Position numbers and translations under genes: made by a program. The notes below the pieces were generated by a model, which made no database searches, had not been told where the DNA came from, and was given only the letters and a program-made list of their open reading frames with translations. A stretch of 64,000 nt of DNA, taken from positions 1 to 64,000 of the forward strand of contig NZ_JAIQDG010000046.1 of assembly GCF_020037125.1 (NCBI RefSeq), read 5' to 3'. Positions 7,907 to 19,900 of this stretch are shown here, one piece after another. Source of the DNA: Myxococcus sp. RHSTA-1-4. Its GTDB lineage: Bacteria > Myxococcota > Myxococcia > Myxococcales > Myxococcaceae. Position 1 is the first letter of the stretch, and every line of letters begins with the position of its first letter.

Positions 7907-10900
7907 CTACTTGCGCACCTGCACCTCCACGTGGGTGCCCACGGCGACACGCAGCGCGTGCAGGTCCTCGGAGGTGGCGAACACCAACAGTTCCCGGAGC
8001 TTGTTGCGCACGGGGACGCGGAAGGCGGAGCCCGTCTCGCCCTGGACGAGGCGGCGCACCGGCTCCATCTCGCCCGCGGCGAAGAGGCCGGCGCGGGCGG
8101 CGGTCAGCTCCGCGCCCTCCAGGTACTGGCGCACGGCCTGGGGCGTGGCGCCGGGCAGCCAGGCCCGGGCGGCCTTGGCCAGCGCCGCGCGGTCCGGCTC
8201 GCTGAGGCTCTTCTCCAAGAGCCTCCGCTCCGGCTCCACCAGGTGCTGCGCCTCCGCGATGCGCACGTTGCCCACCACGAGGCTCAGGGCCGCCTGGAGG
8301 ATGGCCTCCAGGCGCTCCACGGCCACGCGCTGGCTGAAGGCCAGCTCCGGACGCGCCAGCGCCAGGGTGCGGCCCAGGAGGTAGTACACCTCCTTCTGGC
8401 CCTGCTCCGCGAAGTACTTGCCGCCCACGCGCACGCAGGCCGGGTGCGTCTGCAAGAGCTCCACGTTGATGAGCGGCTCGGGGGCCGGCTCGTTGGAGCG
8501 CTTCGCCATGCGCTCGCGCGTGGCCACGAGGAAGGGCGAGTACAGCTCCACCGCCTCCATGCCCAGCAGGCGCGCCACGTACCGGTAGTGGTGCACGTGG
8601 TACTCCTGCGCGCTGGCCACGTCGATGCGGTGCTTCTTCGGCACCAGCTGGTACTGCGGGAAGGGCACCGCGTACAGGTGGCCCACCTTCTCGAAGAGCA
8701 GCCCCATCAGCTCGGCCAGCGGGCCGCGCGCCTTCGGGTGGAAGAGGTGGTTGTGCCAGAGCTGGTCGTTCAGCGGCCGCTGCGCGACGTCCTTCTTCTT
8801 CGCGTAGGGCCCCAGCTTGGTGAGGATTTCCTGCTCGTCCTCACCCGCCTCGCCCAGCAGGCCGGACGACGCCTGCGCCGCCAGCCATGCGCCGTCGTAG
8901 TCCTTGCGCAGCGCGGCCAGGCGCACGAGCTGCCCGCACACCTTGCGCGGGTCCGTCGTGTTGGGCAGCGCGCGGCGGAGCGCGGCGATGGCCTCCTCCT
9001 CCTTGCCCGGCATCTGCCCGGCGACTTCCGCGAAGGTCTCCTGCACCGCCGCGTCGTCCGGCAGGCCCTTGGCGGCCACGCCGTAGGCGGCCACCGCGCC
9101 CTCCGGGTGCTTGAGCACCTGGAGGTACAGGTCGCCGAGCGCGCGCCACAGCGCCATGCGCGCCACGTGCGTCTCCGGCGTCTTGGGCAGCCGGCCCAGC
9201 ATCTTCGTGTAGTTCTCCTCCAGCGACTTCCACTGGCGCGCCGCGCCGAGCATCGCCTCCAGCGCGCTGAAGGCCTCCACGAAGCGGGGGTCCAGGTCCA
9301 GGGCCGCGTTGAAGGCCTGGGTGGCGCCCTCCACGTCCTTCAGGTCATCGCGGCGCAGCTCGCCCAGGGCGAACCACACGCGCTTGGCCTTGTGCGGCTC
9401 CATGGCCAGCGCGGGCAGCGCCAGCATCCGCGCCAGCACGTCCGCGGCCTTCTGGCCCTGCCGCGTCTCGCGCAGCAGCACGTAGAGCTGGTCCATCACC
9501 TCGGGCGCGTCCGGCTGCGCCTTGAGCGCCGTGGTGAAGGCGTCGATGGCCATGTACGGGTCGTGCAGGTGGTCGCGGGCGATGCGGCCCAGGTCCAGGG
9601 CCACCTTCGCCTTCGCCTCGCCCTCCAGCACGCCCACGAGCTGCTGGCGCAGCTCGGCGGACTTCTCGTACTGGGCCGCCTTGTCCATCAGCGCCACCAG
9701 CGCGCGCAGCGTGGGCTCGTGGCCGGGGTCGATGGCCAGCGCCTTCTCGAAGTGGTTCTGCGCGCGGTCCGCCTGGCCGAGCGCGGCGTGGATGTCGCCA
9801 ATCTGCCAGTAGACCTCCACCACCTCCAGGTCCGTCAGCTCCTCGCGGTGGTGGATGAGGATGGTCTGGAAGACCTTGAGCGCGCCCTCGTAGCGGCGCG
9901 TCTGCACCAGGAGGTTGCCGTAGCCCTCCAGCGCGGGCAGGTAGGTGGCGTCCAGCTCGTAGGCCTTCTCGTAGCAGCTCAGGGCCTTGTCGCGCTTGCC
10001 CAGCTTCTCCGCCACGTAGCCCAGGCGGTAGAGCTGGCGGCAGAGGTCCGCGGCGCTGACGGAGTCCTTCTCCGCCATGGCCTTCTCCGCCATCTTCCGC
10101 GTGACGATGTCCAGCATCCGCTCACCGGACGCCCAGTCCTCGCGTGCGATGTAGACGTCCGCCAGGGGGCGCGCGGCCTCCAGGCTGTCCGGGATGTGCT
10201 TGAGGGCCTGCTCCCAGTAGCCGGTGGCCGTCTCCCGGTCCTCGCGCGTCTCCGCGTGGTAGCGCGCCACGTCCAGCAGCGCGCGGCCCTTGGCGACCGG
10301 GTCCTCCGTCTGCTCCGCCTCCTGGAGGAGCGTCTGCTCGTAGCCGCTCCAGTCCTTCTCCTGCTCCTGGATGCCCTTGAGGGCGCGGATGCTGGGCAGG
10401 TGGCCCGCGTCGATGGCGAGGGCCTGCTGGTAGGCGCTCCGGGCGCTGCCGGAGTCCATCAGCATGTCCTCGTTGATCTTCCCCAGCCGGTAGTACAGCT
10501 CCACCGCGTCCGGCGTCTGGCCGGCGAGCTCCGCCTCCTTCGCCAGCATCTCCAGCGCGAAGGGCCAGTTGCCGCTGCGCTCGTACAGGTTGCCCAGCGC
10601 GTGCAGCGCCGGCCGGCACGCGGGGTCCGCCGCGAGCGCCGCGTGGTAGCTGTTCACCGCCTTGTCCAGCGCCTTGAGCTGCTGGTACTGGACGTTGCCG
10701 ATGTCCACGTACAGCTCGGCCTGCTCCTGCGGGCTCACGGCCAGCGAGAGCTGCCGCTCGTAGGCGGAGATGAGGTCCTCCCAGCGGCCCTGCATCCGGC
10801 GCAGGCGGATGAGCGCCTTGATGGCCTGGACGTTCTGCGGGTCGATGGAGAGCACGCCCTCCACGCACACGTCCGCGTTGGCCGGGTTCTGGTACTTGTC

Positions 10901-13900
10901 CTCCCAGATGGTGGCGCTGCGGAAGAGGACGCGGACCTTCTCGCGCCAGTCCTCGCTCAGCTCCAGCATCCGCTCGTAGATGGCGAGCAGGTCCGCCGGC
11001 TGGTCCAGCCGCGTGTGCAGCCGCTCCAGGGCCTCCAGCGCCGTGCGGTTGACGGGGTCCAACTCCAGCGCCTGCCGGTAGGCGGCCACCGCGGCCTCGT
11101 CGTCGCCGATGTCGCGCTCGTAGACGCCGGCCACCTCCACCTGGATGCGGGCGCGCTCCTCGACGGTGTCCGCCAGATCACGCGCGCGCAGCAGCGTGGA
11201 CGCCACGTCCGGCCAGGAGCGCTGCCGCCGGTACAGCGCGGTGAGCACGCCCAGCGTCTCCGCGTCCGGCTCCAGCTCCAGCGCGCGCAGCAGCGCGCTG
11301 GCGGCCTCCGACGGGTCCTCCAGCTTCTCGTCCCAGACGCGGGCAATCTCGCGGAGGATGCCCTTGCGCTGCTCAATGGAGCCGGCGGCCTCCAGCTTCT
11401 GCTCGAGGGCGACGACGTACTCCTTGTCGCGCCCGCGCCGCTGGAACACGGCGGCCAGCCCGTCCAGCGCGGTGGCGTTGGTCGGGTCGAACTCGAGAAT
11501 CTTCCGGAACGCCCCTTCCGCGGCCTGCGGGTCATCCAGCCGCGTGTCGTGCACGCGCGCGAGCGTGGCGTAGAGGCGCTCGGCGAGCGTGCCGCGAGGC
11601 AGCTCGTCCGCCACCTCCTCGTAGACGGCGGCCAGCTCCTCGTGGCTGCCCGTCTCGTCCGCCAGCCGCTCCACCTCCTCGCGCAGCGTGTCGTCCGACG
11701 CGTCGAGCTGCAGCGCGCGGCACAGCGCGAGGAAGGCCACGTCCTTCTGCCCCAGCCGCTCCTCCTGCACCCGGGCCAGCTCGCGCAGCGCGGCCAGCTT
11801 CTCCTCGTTCGTCACGAGGTGGGGCATGTAGCGGTCCATCACCGTGGCGTACGCGCGCCAGTCGTTGTGCGTCTTGTACAGCGCGCACGCGCGCTCGTAG
11901 GCGGTGCGGTTGGCCGGGTCCAGCTCCAGCACCTTCTCCAGCGCGCCGGCGGCCAGCTCGGGCTTGCCGCCCTGCCCCACCCACAGGTCCGCCACCGCGA
12001 AGTGCGTGGCCACCGCCTGCTCGCGCTCCTCGGCCGCCAGGTGCACCTGCACCTTCAGCTCCAGGGCGCGCACCGCGTCGTTCCAGGCGCGCAGCGACTC
12101 GAAGAGCGCGTACACACGCTCCAGGTCCGGCACCTGGTGCGGCTCCACCTCCAGCGCGCGGCGGGCGGCGTCCAGCGCCTCCTCGCGGCGGCCCATGCCG
12201 GCCAGCACCTCGGCCAGCCGCAGGCGCAGCGCCTTCACGCCCTCACTGCTCTCCTGCAGCGGGATGAGCCGGCGCAGCACGCCCACCAGCTCCTCGCGCT
12301 GGCCCGTCTCGTCATACAGGTCGCGCAGGCTGTCCAGCACGCCCCGGTGGCGCGGGTCGCGGTCCAGCGCGGCCTTGAAGTACGGCACCGCGTCGTCCGG
12401 CTGCTTCAGCAGGCGGTACACCACGCGCCCCAGCCGCTCGTTGAGGCGCACCACCTCGCGCGGGTCCAGCGTCGCCGCCAGCCGGCCCTCCAGCAGCTCG
12501 CGCAGGTCCTTCGGGCGGTCGGCGCGCTCGTACAGCGACTCCAGCGCGGAGAAGGCCTGCTCGTTGCGAGAGTTCTTCGCCAGCAGCTCGCGGTACAGCT
12601 CGATGGAGCGGTCCAGGTCCGCAAGCCCCTCGGAGGACACCTGCGCCATCTTCGCCAGCACGCGGTCGCGCTCGGCGCCGGAGACCTTGTCGGCCTGGAG
12701 CTTCAGGATGGCGTAGAGCTTCTCGGACGCGTTGGCGCTCTCGTAGATGCCCTCCAGCAGCCGCGCGGACGCGAGGTGCGCCGGCTCCAGCTTGAGGATG
12801 GCCTCGTACGCCCCGGCCGCCCGGTCCGGGCTGTCCAGCCGCTCCTGGTAGAGCTGCCCCAGGCGGAAGAGGTAGCCCACCTTGTCCGCGGGCTCGGTGG
12901 CCCCCGTGACGAGCGCCTCCAGGATGCCGGCCAGCTCCGGCCACGCCTCCAGGTGCATGTACAGCCGGTCCAGCGCCACCAGCGCCTTGTCCTGCACCGC
13001 GGGGTGCAGCGTGCGCGCGCGCTCGTAGTAGGAGACGGCGCGGTCGGAGTCGCGCAGCTTCGTCTCCAGCAGCTGCCCCAGCTTGAGGCACACCTGCGCG
13101 GCGTCCGCGGCCTCGGCCACGCGCGGCAGCGCCTCCTCGTACGCCGCCACCAGCTCGTCGTAGCTGTCGGCCGCGTCCGTGGCGTTCTCCAGCCGGCGGC
13201 GCACCTCGCCGTCGTTGGGGTCCTCCTTGAAGGCGCGGAAGAGGGCCAGGAAGGCGAGCTCCGCCTCGCCCTGCGCCTCGCGCAGCGTGGCCAGCTCGCC
13301 CAGCAGCGCCTTGCGCTCGAAGGCGTCGGTGGACACGCCCACACGCGTCTCGATGACCTGCGCCAGGCGCGGCACGTCACCGGCGGCACGCAGGGCGCGC
13401 AGCAGCGTCTCCACCGCCAGCAGGTTCTGCGGCTCGCGGGTGACGAGCGCCTCCAGGCGGCCCACCGCGCCCGCGTGGTTGGGCTGCACCGCCAGCACCT
13501 CGCCGTACAGCGCGAGCGCGCCCGTCCGGTCCAGCAGCCGGGACTCGCGCACGGTGGCCAGGCGGAACTTCAGCTCCACGCCCTCCTCGGGCGGAAGGAG
13601 GGCGATGCGCTTCGCCAGCACGTCCGCCAGCTCGGGCCAGCGCTCCTGCTTCTGGCAGAGCGCCTCCATGCGCTCCAGCGCCGCCACGTCGTCCGGCTTC
13701 AGCTCCAGCAGGCGGCGGAAGGTGGCCAGCGCGCTCAGCGAGTCCTTGAGCTGCTCCTCCTGCAGCGTGCCCATCTGGAAGAGCACCGCCGCGCGGCGCG
13801 CCGGTTCCTCCGCCACGGCGAGCTGCCGGCGCAGCACCTCCAGCAGCTCCGTGGGCTTGCCCTGCGAGGCCACCAGCCGCACCGTGCCGTCCAGGGCCTC

Positions 13901-16900
13901 GGTGTCCGTGGGGCGCAGCTCCAGCACGCGCTTCCAGGACGCCAGCGCCTCTGCCGGCTCGCCCAGGTCCGTCTGGATGCGGGCCAGCGCGCGGTACAGC
14001 TCTGCGCGGGACGCATCCCCCGCCTTCGGCGCCACCTCGGCCAGCACCGCGGACAGCTCCTCGGGCGCCTCCGCCTTGTCCACCAGCGCCACGCACATCT
14101 CCAGCGAGCGCAGGTCGTCCGGCAGCTCGCGCAGCGCGCGGGTGGCGGACACGAAGCCCATCTCCGGGTTCTCCAGCGAGCCGGAGTAGATTTCGGCGAT
14201 GCGGCGCAGCAGCGCGGCGCGCTCCTGTGGCACCGTCTCCGCCGAGGCGCGCGACTCCAGCATCTCCACCTGCTTCAGGTGGTTGCCCACCGAGGCGAAG
14301 ATGGGCTCCAGGGCGCTGGCCGCGGCGCCGCGCAGCGGGCTGTCCGAGCGCGCCATCTCCTCCAGCGCGCCCACCGCGCCCGCGTGCCCGGCCCTGTGCG
14401 CCAGCACCGCCTGGTACAGCTCCAGCGCGCCGCGCGGGTCCTCCAGGCGGGTCACCTTCAGCCGGCCCAGGCGCACCCGCAGGTCGGACGCCTCCTCCAG
14501 CGCGCCGCGCGCGTCCGCGAGCTGGATTTCGCGTTCGATGTGCTGCGCCAGCTCCGGCCAGCGCTCCGTCTCCGCCAGCACGCGGCCCAGCAGCTTCAGC
14601 GCGTTGCCGTTCTCCGGCCGCAGGGTGAGGATTTCCCGGTACGCCTGCGCCGCCAGGGCCTTGTCCGCCAGCGTCTCCTCGGCGAGGTGGGCCAGCTCGA
14701 AGAGCAGGTTCACCTGCGAGGACGCATTCTCCTCCGCCGCCACCTGCCGGCGCATGACCAGCGCCAGCTCGCGGTGCGCGCCGGTGCGGCGGTGGACGCG
14801 GGCGATGGACTCCAGCACCGTCTTGTTCTTCGGGTCGCGCCGGCTCACCTCCTCCAGCGCGCGGACCGCCAGGTCGTAGCGCTTGAGGCGGTTGTCGTAG
14901 ATGGCCGCCAGGCGACGCCACAAATCACCGGCCAGCGGCTCCTGCGGGTCGCGCTCGAGCTGGTCCTCGTAGGCACCGGCCACCTCCTCGAAGGAGCCGG
15001 AGTCCGCCGCGAGCCGCTCCAGCTCGTCCCGGACGGCGGCCTCCTGCGGGAACTCGTTGAAGGCGCGCAGGCGCGCGACGAAGGCGAGCGACGTCTGGCC
15101 CAGCGCCTCGCGCAGCATGGCGATTTCCTGGAGGTGCTCCAGCCGCCGCTCCGGCGCCACGCCGGGCAGCAGCACCTCCGCCACCTCCACCAGCTTCCGC
15201 GTGTCGTTGAGGCCGCGGTAGACGGGCTCCAGGAGGCGCGCCGCCTCCACGCGCGGGCCGTCGTGCGCCATCAGCCGCTCCAGGCCGGCCACCACCTGGC
15301 CGTCCCCGGGCGCCAGCTCCAGCAGCCGGCGGTACACCGGCAGCGACTCGGCGGGGCCCACTTCCTTCTCGAGCAGCTGCGCGCGCTTGAGCAGCCAGCC
15401 CCGGCGCGCGTTGTCGTCCGCCGCGCCGTCCGCGAGCTGGTCCAGCACGTCCGCCTGCTCCACGAAGCGCCGAGACTTCGCGTACAGCTTCTCCAGGGCG
15501 AGCAGCCCCTCGGGCACCTTCCGCAGCGCCAGCGCGGAGCGGTAGGTCTCGATGGCCTTCGAGTCCTCGCCCGCGTTGGCATACGCCTCGCCCGCCTTGA
15601 GCAACAGGCCCACGCGCTCGGCCGGGTCCGTGGAGAGCTGCGCCTGCCGCGTGTACACCTCGGACAGGCTCTTGGCGTTCTGCCCCTTCTCGTACAGGCG
15701 CGAGAGGGCCTCCAGCGCCTGCCGGTCCTGCGGCGCGTCCGCCAGCAGGTTCTTCCACAGCCTCGCGGCCTCCTCCGGCTGGTCCAGCGACTCGCGCAGC
15801 TCCGCGGACCGCCGCAGCAGCTCCAGCGCCGCCGGGTCCCCGGACGTCAGCTCCAGCGCCGCCGTCTCGTAGATTTCGGCCAGCACCTCGTGTGAGCCCG
15901 TCTCGCGCGCCAGGCGCTCCAGGTCCGGCCGCACGCCTTCCCGGTCCAGCCCCTGGGCGAAGGACTTCACCGCCGACATGAAGGCCAGCGAGGCCTGGTT
16001 CATGTCGCGCTCGTAGATGCGGCGCACCTCACCCGCGAGGAGGATCTTCTCCACGGTGAGCGCGGACTCCATGCGCGCCTCGCGCAGGGCCACGCGGCGG
16101 GCGTGATCTCCCACCTGGGCCAGCACCGGGTCCAGCACCTCCAGCGCGGCGCCGCTCGCGGGCACGGCCGCCTTCACCCACTCCTCCAGCGCGGCGCGGG
16201 CACCCGGGTGGCCGGGGTCCTCGGCCAGGATGCGCTTGTAGAGGCCCAGCGCGGCGTTCGGGTCGTCCAGCTCCGTGCGCTTCAGCTCCGCCAGGCGGAA
16301 GGACACCTCGCGCCCCTGCGGGCTCTGTCCCTCCTGCTTGCGGCGCAGCTCCAGCGCCCAGGCCAGGTCGTCGTTCCGCTCCAGCTCCGTGTAGAGGCGG
16401 TCCAGCGCGGCGGCGGCCTCCCGGTTGGCCGGGTCGCGCTCGGCGATGGCGCGCCACGCGGCGGCGGCGCTCTCACGGTCGGTGAGCCGCGTCTCGTGAA
16501 GCAGCGCGGCCTCGCGCAGGAAGACGAGCTGCTCGGCCGGCTCCGGCGTCGCGGCGGCCAGCTTCTCCAGCACCTCGGCCAGCGCGGCCCACTCCTCGCC
16601 CGCGCGGTGCAGGCGCTGCAGGGCGCGCAGGCTGTCCAGGTTGCCCGGCTCCAGGGCCAGCAGCGAGCGCAGGGCCTTCACCGCGCCGGCCTTGTCGTCC
16701 AGCTTCTTCTCCTGCACCTCGGCCAGCTCGCGCAGCAGCGCCAGCCGCGCCGGGCCCACGTCGCCCTCCTCCGCCAGCTCGGCGAGGATTTCCGCGTAGC
16801 TGTCCAGCGCGTCCGCGTCCTCGGCCGCCTGCCGCGCCGTGGAGCGCAGGCCCGCGTCACCGGGCGCCAGCCGCAGGGCGCGCGCCAGGGCCGCGAAGGC

Positions 16901-19900
16901 CAGCTCCGGCTGCCGAAGGTGCGCCAGGTGCACCTGCGCCGCGTGCCGCAGCGCCTGCACCCGCGCCGCGTCGTCCTTCGCCACCTCCGCCAGCACGTCC
17001 AGCGTCGCCACCAGCTTGCGGTGGTCCTTGGTGCGCTCGAGGGCGGGCACCAGCACGCGCGCCGCCGCCTCGCGCGCCGGGCCGGAGGCGAGCATGGCCT
17101 CCAGCGCGGCCAGCGCGTCCGGGTCCGTGGGGCGCTGGGTGAGGATGTCCGCGTAGCTGCGCACCGCCTCCACGCTGCCGTCCTGCGAGCCCTGCAACAG
17201 CTGCGCGCGGCGCAGCTTCAGGCGCGCCACCTTGTCCGCCTCGCCGGCCGACTCCGCCAGCTCAATCATCCGCGCCAGCGTGTCGCCCAGCTCGCGCGTG
17301 CGGCCGGCCTTCTCGTACAGCTCCGCCAGGCGCGGCAGGTGCCGGCCCTCCTCGGCGCCGTGAGACAGCGCGGACTGCAGCGCCTCGGCGGCCTGCGCCG
17401 GGCGTCCCAGCTCCGTGTTGAGGTCCACCAGCTGCAGCAGCAGCTCCAGCCGCTCCGGCCCGCGCGAGCCCTGGATGCGCTTGCGCAGGAGGCCCTCCGC
17501 ATCCGCCGCGCGGCCCGCGCGCCCGTACAGCTTCACCAGCCGCTGGAGCACCGCGTTCGACTCCGGCGCGCGGCCCACCGCCGCCTCCAGCGAGGCAATG
17601 GCCTCCGCCGCCAGTCCGCCCTCCTCCGCCAGCCCCGCGGCCTCGGTGAGCAGCGACACCGCCAGTGCCGGGTCCTCCAGCTCGGAGGCGAGCGTGCGCA
17701 GCACGCGGCCCAGCTCGGCGTGGGCGGACAAATCCCTCGCAAGGCGCAGGGCCTCCGCGCGGCCGCTCTCGTCCTTCGGGTCCTCGCGCAGCGCGCGCAT
17801 CCGCACGTCGAAGGCGGCGCGGCTGTCGGCGAGCTGCTTCTCGTGGATGCTGGCCAGCAGCGCGAAGAGGCGCTTGCGCGCGGCCGCGTCCGTCGTGGCC
17901 TCGAGCTGCTGCTGGAGCGCCGCCACCTGCCGCTGATGGTCGCCCGTCCGTCCATAGTGGGCCGCCAGCGCCTCGGCAATCTCCACCGTGCGCACGCCCG
18001 CCGACGCCAGCCGCTCCAGGCCACCCACCACCACGCCGGTGGAGACACCCTCCGACAGCAGGCTCAGGAACAGGTCCGCCGCGTCCTGCTGCCGGCCCAG
18101 GCGCTCCGCGTACAGCTTGGCCTGCCGCGCCGTCCACTCGTTGCGCTCGAGCTGCGTCTCCGCGAGCCCCGCCAGCCGGCCGGCCAGCGCCGCAGCCTCG
18201 TCGAACTTCGACAGCGCCACGCACAGCGCCTGCAGCCGCTGCACCGCCACCGGGTCCTCCGGCGCGAGCAGCACCCACTGGCGCATCAGCGACTCCAGCT
18301 CCTCGGGCGAGGCGCCGGCCGCCTCGCGCCGGGCCAGCTCCGCCTCGACCCTGGCCCTCGGGTCATCCGCGAGCGCCGCGGCCACCTGCAGCGACTTCAC
18401 CGCCTCCGTCGCCGCCGCGTCTCCCGGCACGCGCGCCAGCACCTCGCGCCACGCCGCCTCGGCGCGCACGGGGTCCGCCAGGGGGCCCTGGAGGAGCTGC
18501 GCGAGCTGCCGCCACAGCGTCGCCGCCACCTCCGCCACCGGGGCCGCCTGCGCCGCGCGCTGCAGCGCCAGGGCCAGGGCGGGCTGTGCCTGGGCCTTCT
18601 CCGCGTGCTCCACCACGGTGCCGAGCAGCAGCGGCCGGCCCGGGTCCAGCTCCAGCGCCCGCGCCAGCACCTCGAAGGCACCGCGCGCGTCGTCCTTCTC
18701 CTCGAACATCAGCGCGAGCGCCTCGCAGAAGGCCACCCGCTCCGCGCGCGGGCGCGGGGCCAGCAGCGCCAGGTCCAGGAGCGGCACCACCGCCTCGAGC
18801 TCGTCGTCCTCCGCCAGCAGCCGCGCGAGCTGGAAGGCCGCGAGCGCCTGGGTGGAGTCCAGCTTCAGCGCCGCCTCCAGGTGCGCGCGCGCCGCCTCCG
18901 AGTCCTTGAGCTGCGTCAGGCACAGCTCCGCCAGACGCAGCCGCATGGCCGCCTGCGCCGCCTTGTCCTTCAGCGTGCCCAGGTAGCGCTCCAGCACCGC
19001 CACCGCGTCCGCGGCGCGGCCCCTCTCCAGCAGCAGCTCCGCGGTGAGGCTCGCCGCGTCCGCGCGGGACGCGTCCGCCGCCACCGCCTTCTCGAAGGCG
19101 GCCAGCGCGCCGTCACCGTCGTTGAGCCTGCCCAGCCGCAGCGTGCCCACGCGCAGCCACAGGTCCACCTGCGCGGCGCGGTCCTTCACCTCGCCCGCCA
19201 TCGCCTCAATCTGCGCAATCGCCGGGGCGAAGTCGCCGCCGGCGCGCTCGGCCATCTTCTCGATGAGCGCGAGGCCCTCCGGCATGCCCGGCCACAGCAG
19301 GAAGCAGCGGTCCAGCGCCTCCTTCACCTTGCCGGCCGCGCCCGGGTCGTACCAGGCGAACAGCTTCGCCACGAGCAGCGACAGCCGCGCCGCGCTCTTC
19401 CGGTCGCGCTCCTCCAGCGACATGCTGCGCAGCATCCGCACGCGGTCGCGCCACGTCTGCTCGAAGCGCTGCAGCGCCCGCGTCGCCTTCTCCACGCGCG
19501 CATTCTGCGGCTCCAGCGCGCGCGCCACCTCCAGCACCTTGTTCGCGAGCGCGTGCTCGGTGGGGTCGTCCACCAGCCGCTCGGAGAGGGCCGCGTACTC
19601 CTCGGCCATGCCCGCGTCGCCCAGCGCCTCGCGCTCGCGCTCCAGCGCCTCGAAGGCCGGCTGGAAGAGCTGCTCGGACAGCAGGAGCTGCCGCACGCGC
19701 CGGAAGAGGGCCCGGTCCGGCTTCGCCCGCGCCGCGCGCTGCAGGCACAGCACCGCCCTGTCGCGGCGGAAGAGCTTCTGCTCGTAGAGGTCCGCCGCCT
19801 TGAGGTAGTGGCCCGCGCCCTCCTCGCCCTGTGTGGCGGCGCCCAGCCGCTCCAGCACGTCCGCCAGCGAGGCCGCGTCCTGCCGCGACTCGTGCAGCCG

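Noticed and set aside
7931..15895. A 2654-codon open frame on the plus strand opposite gltI
   Set aside because: It is an antisense shadow in high-GC DNA: extremely rich in Leu, Arg, His, Val and Gln, no Shine-Dalgarno, no recognisable family. Similar long frames occur opposite 16103-22948, 27349-30528, 39487-41916 and 53058-55634.
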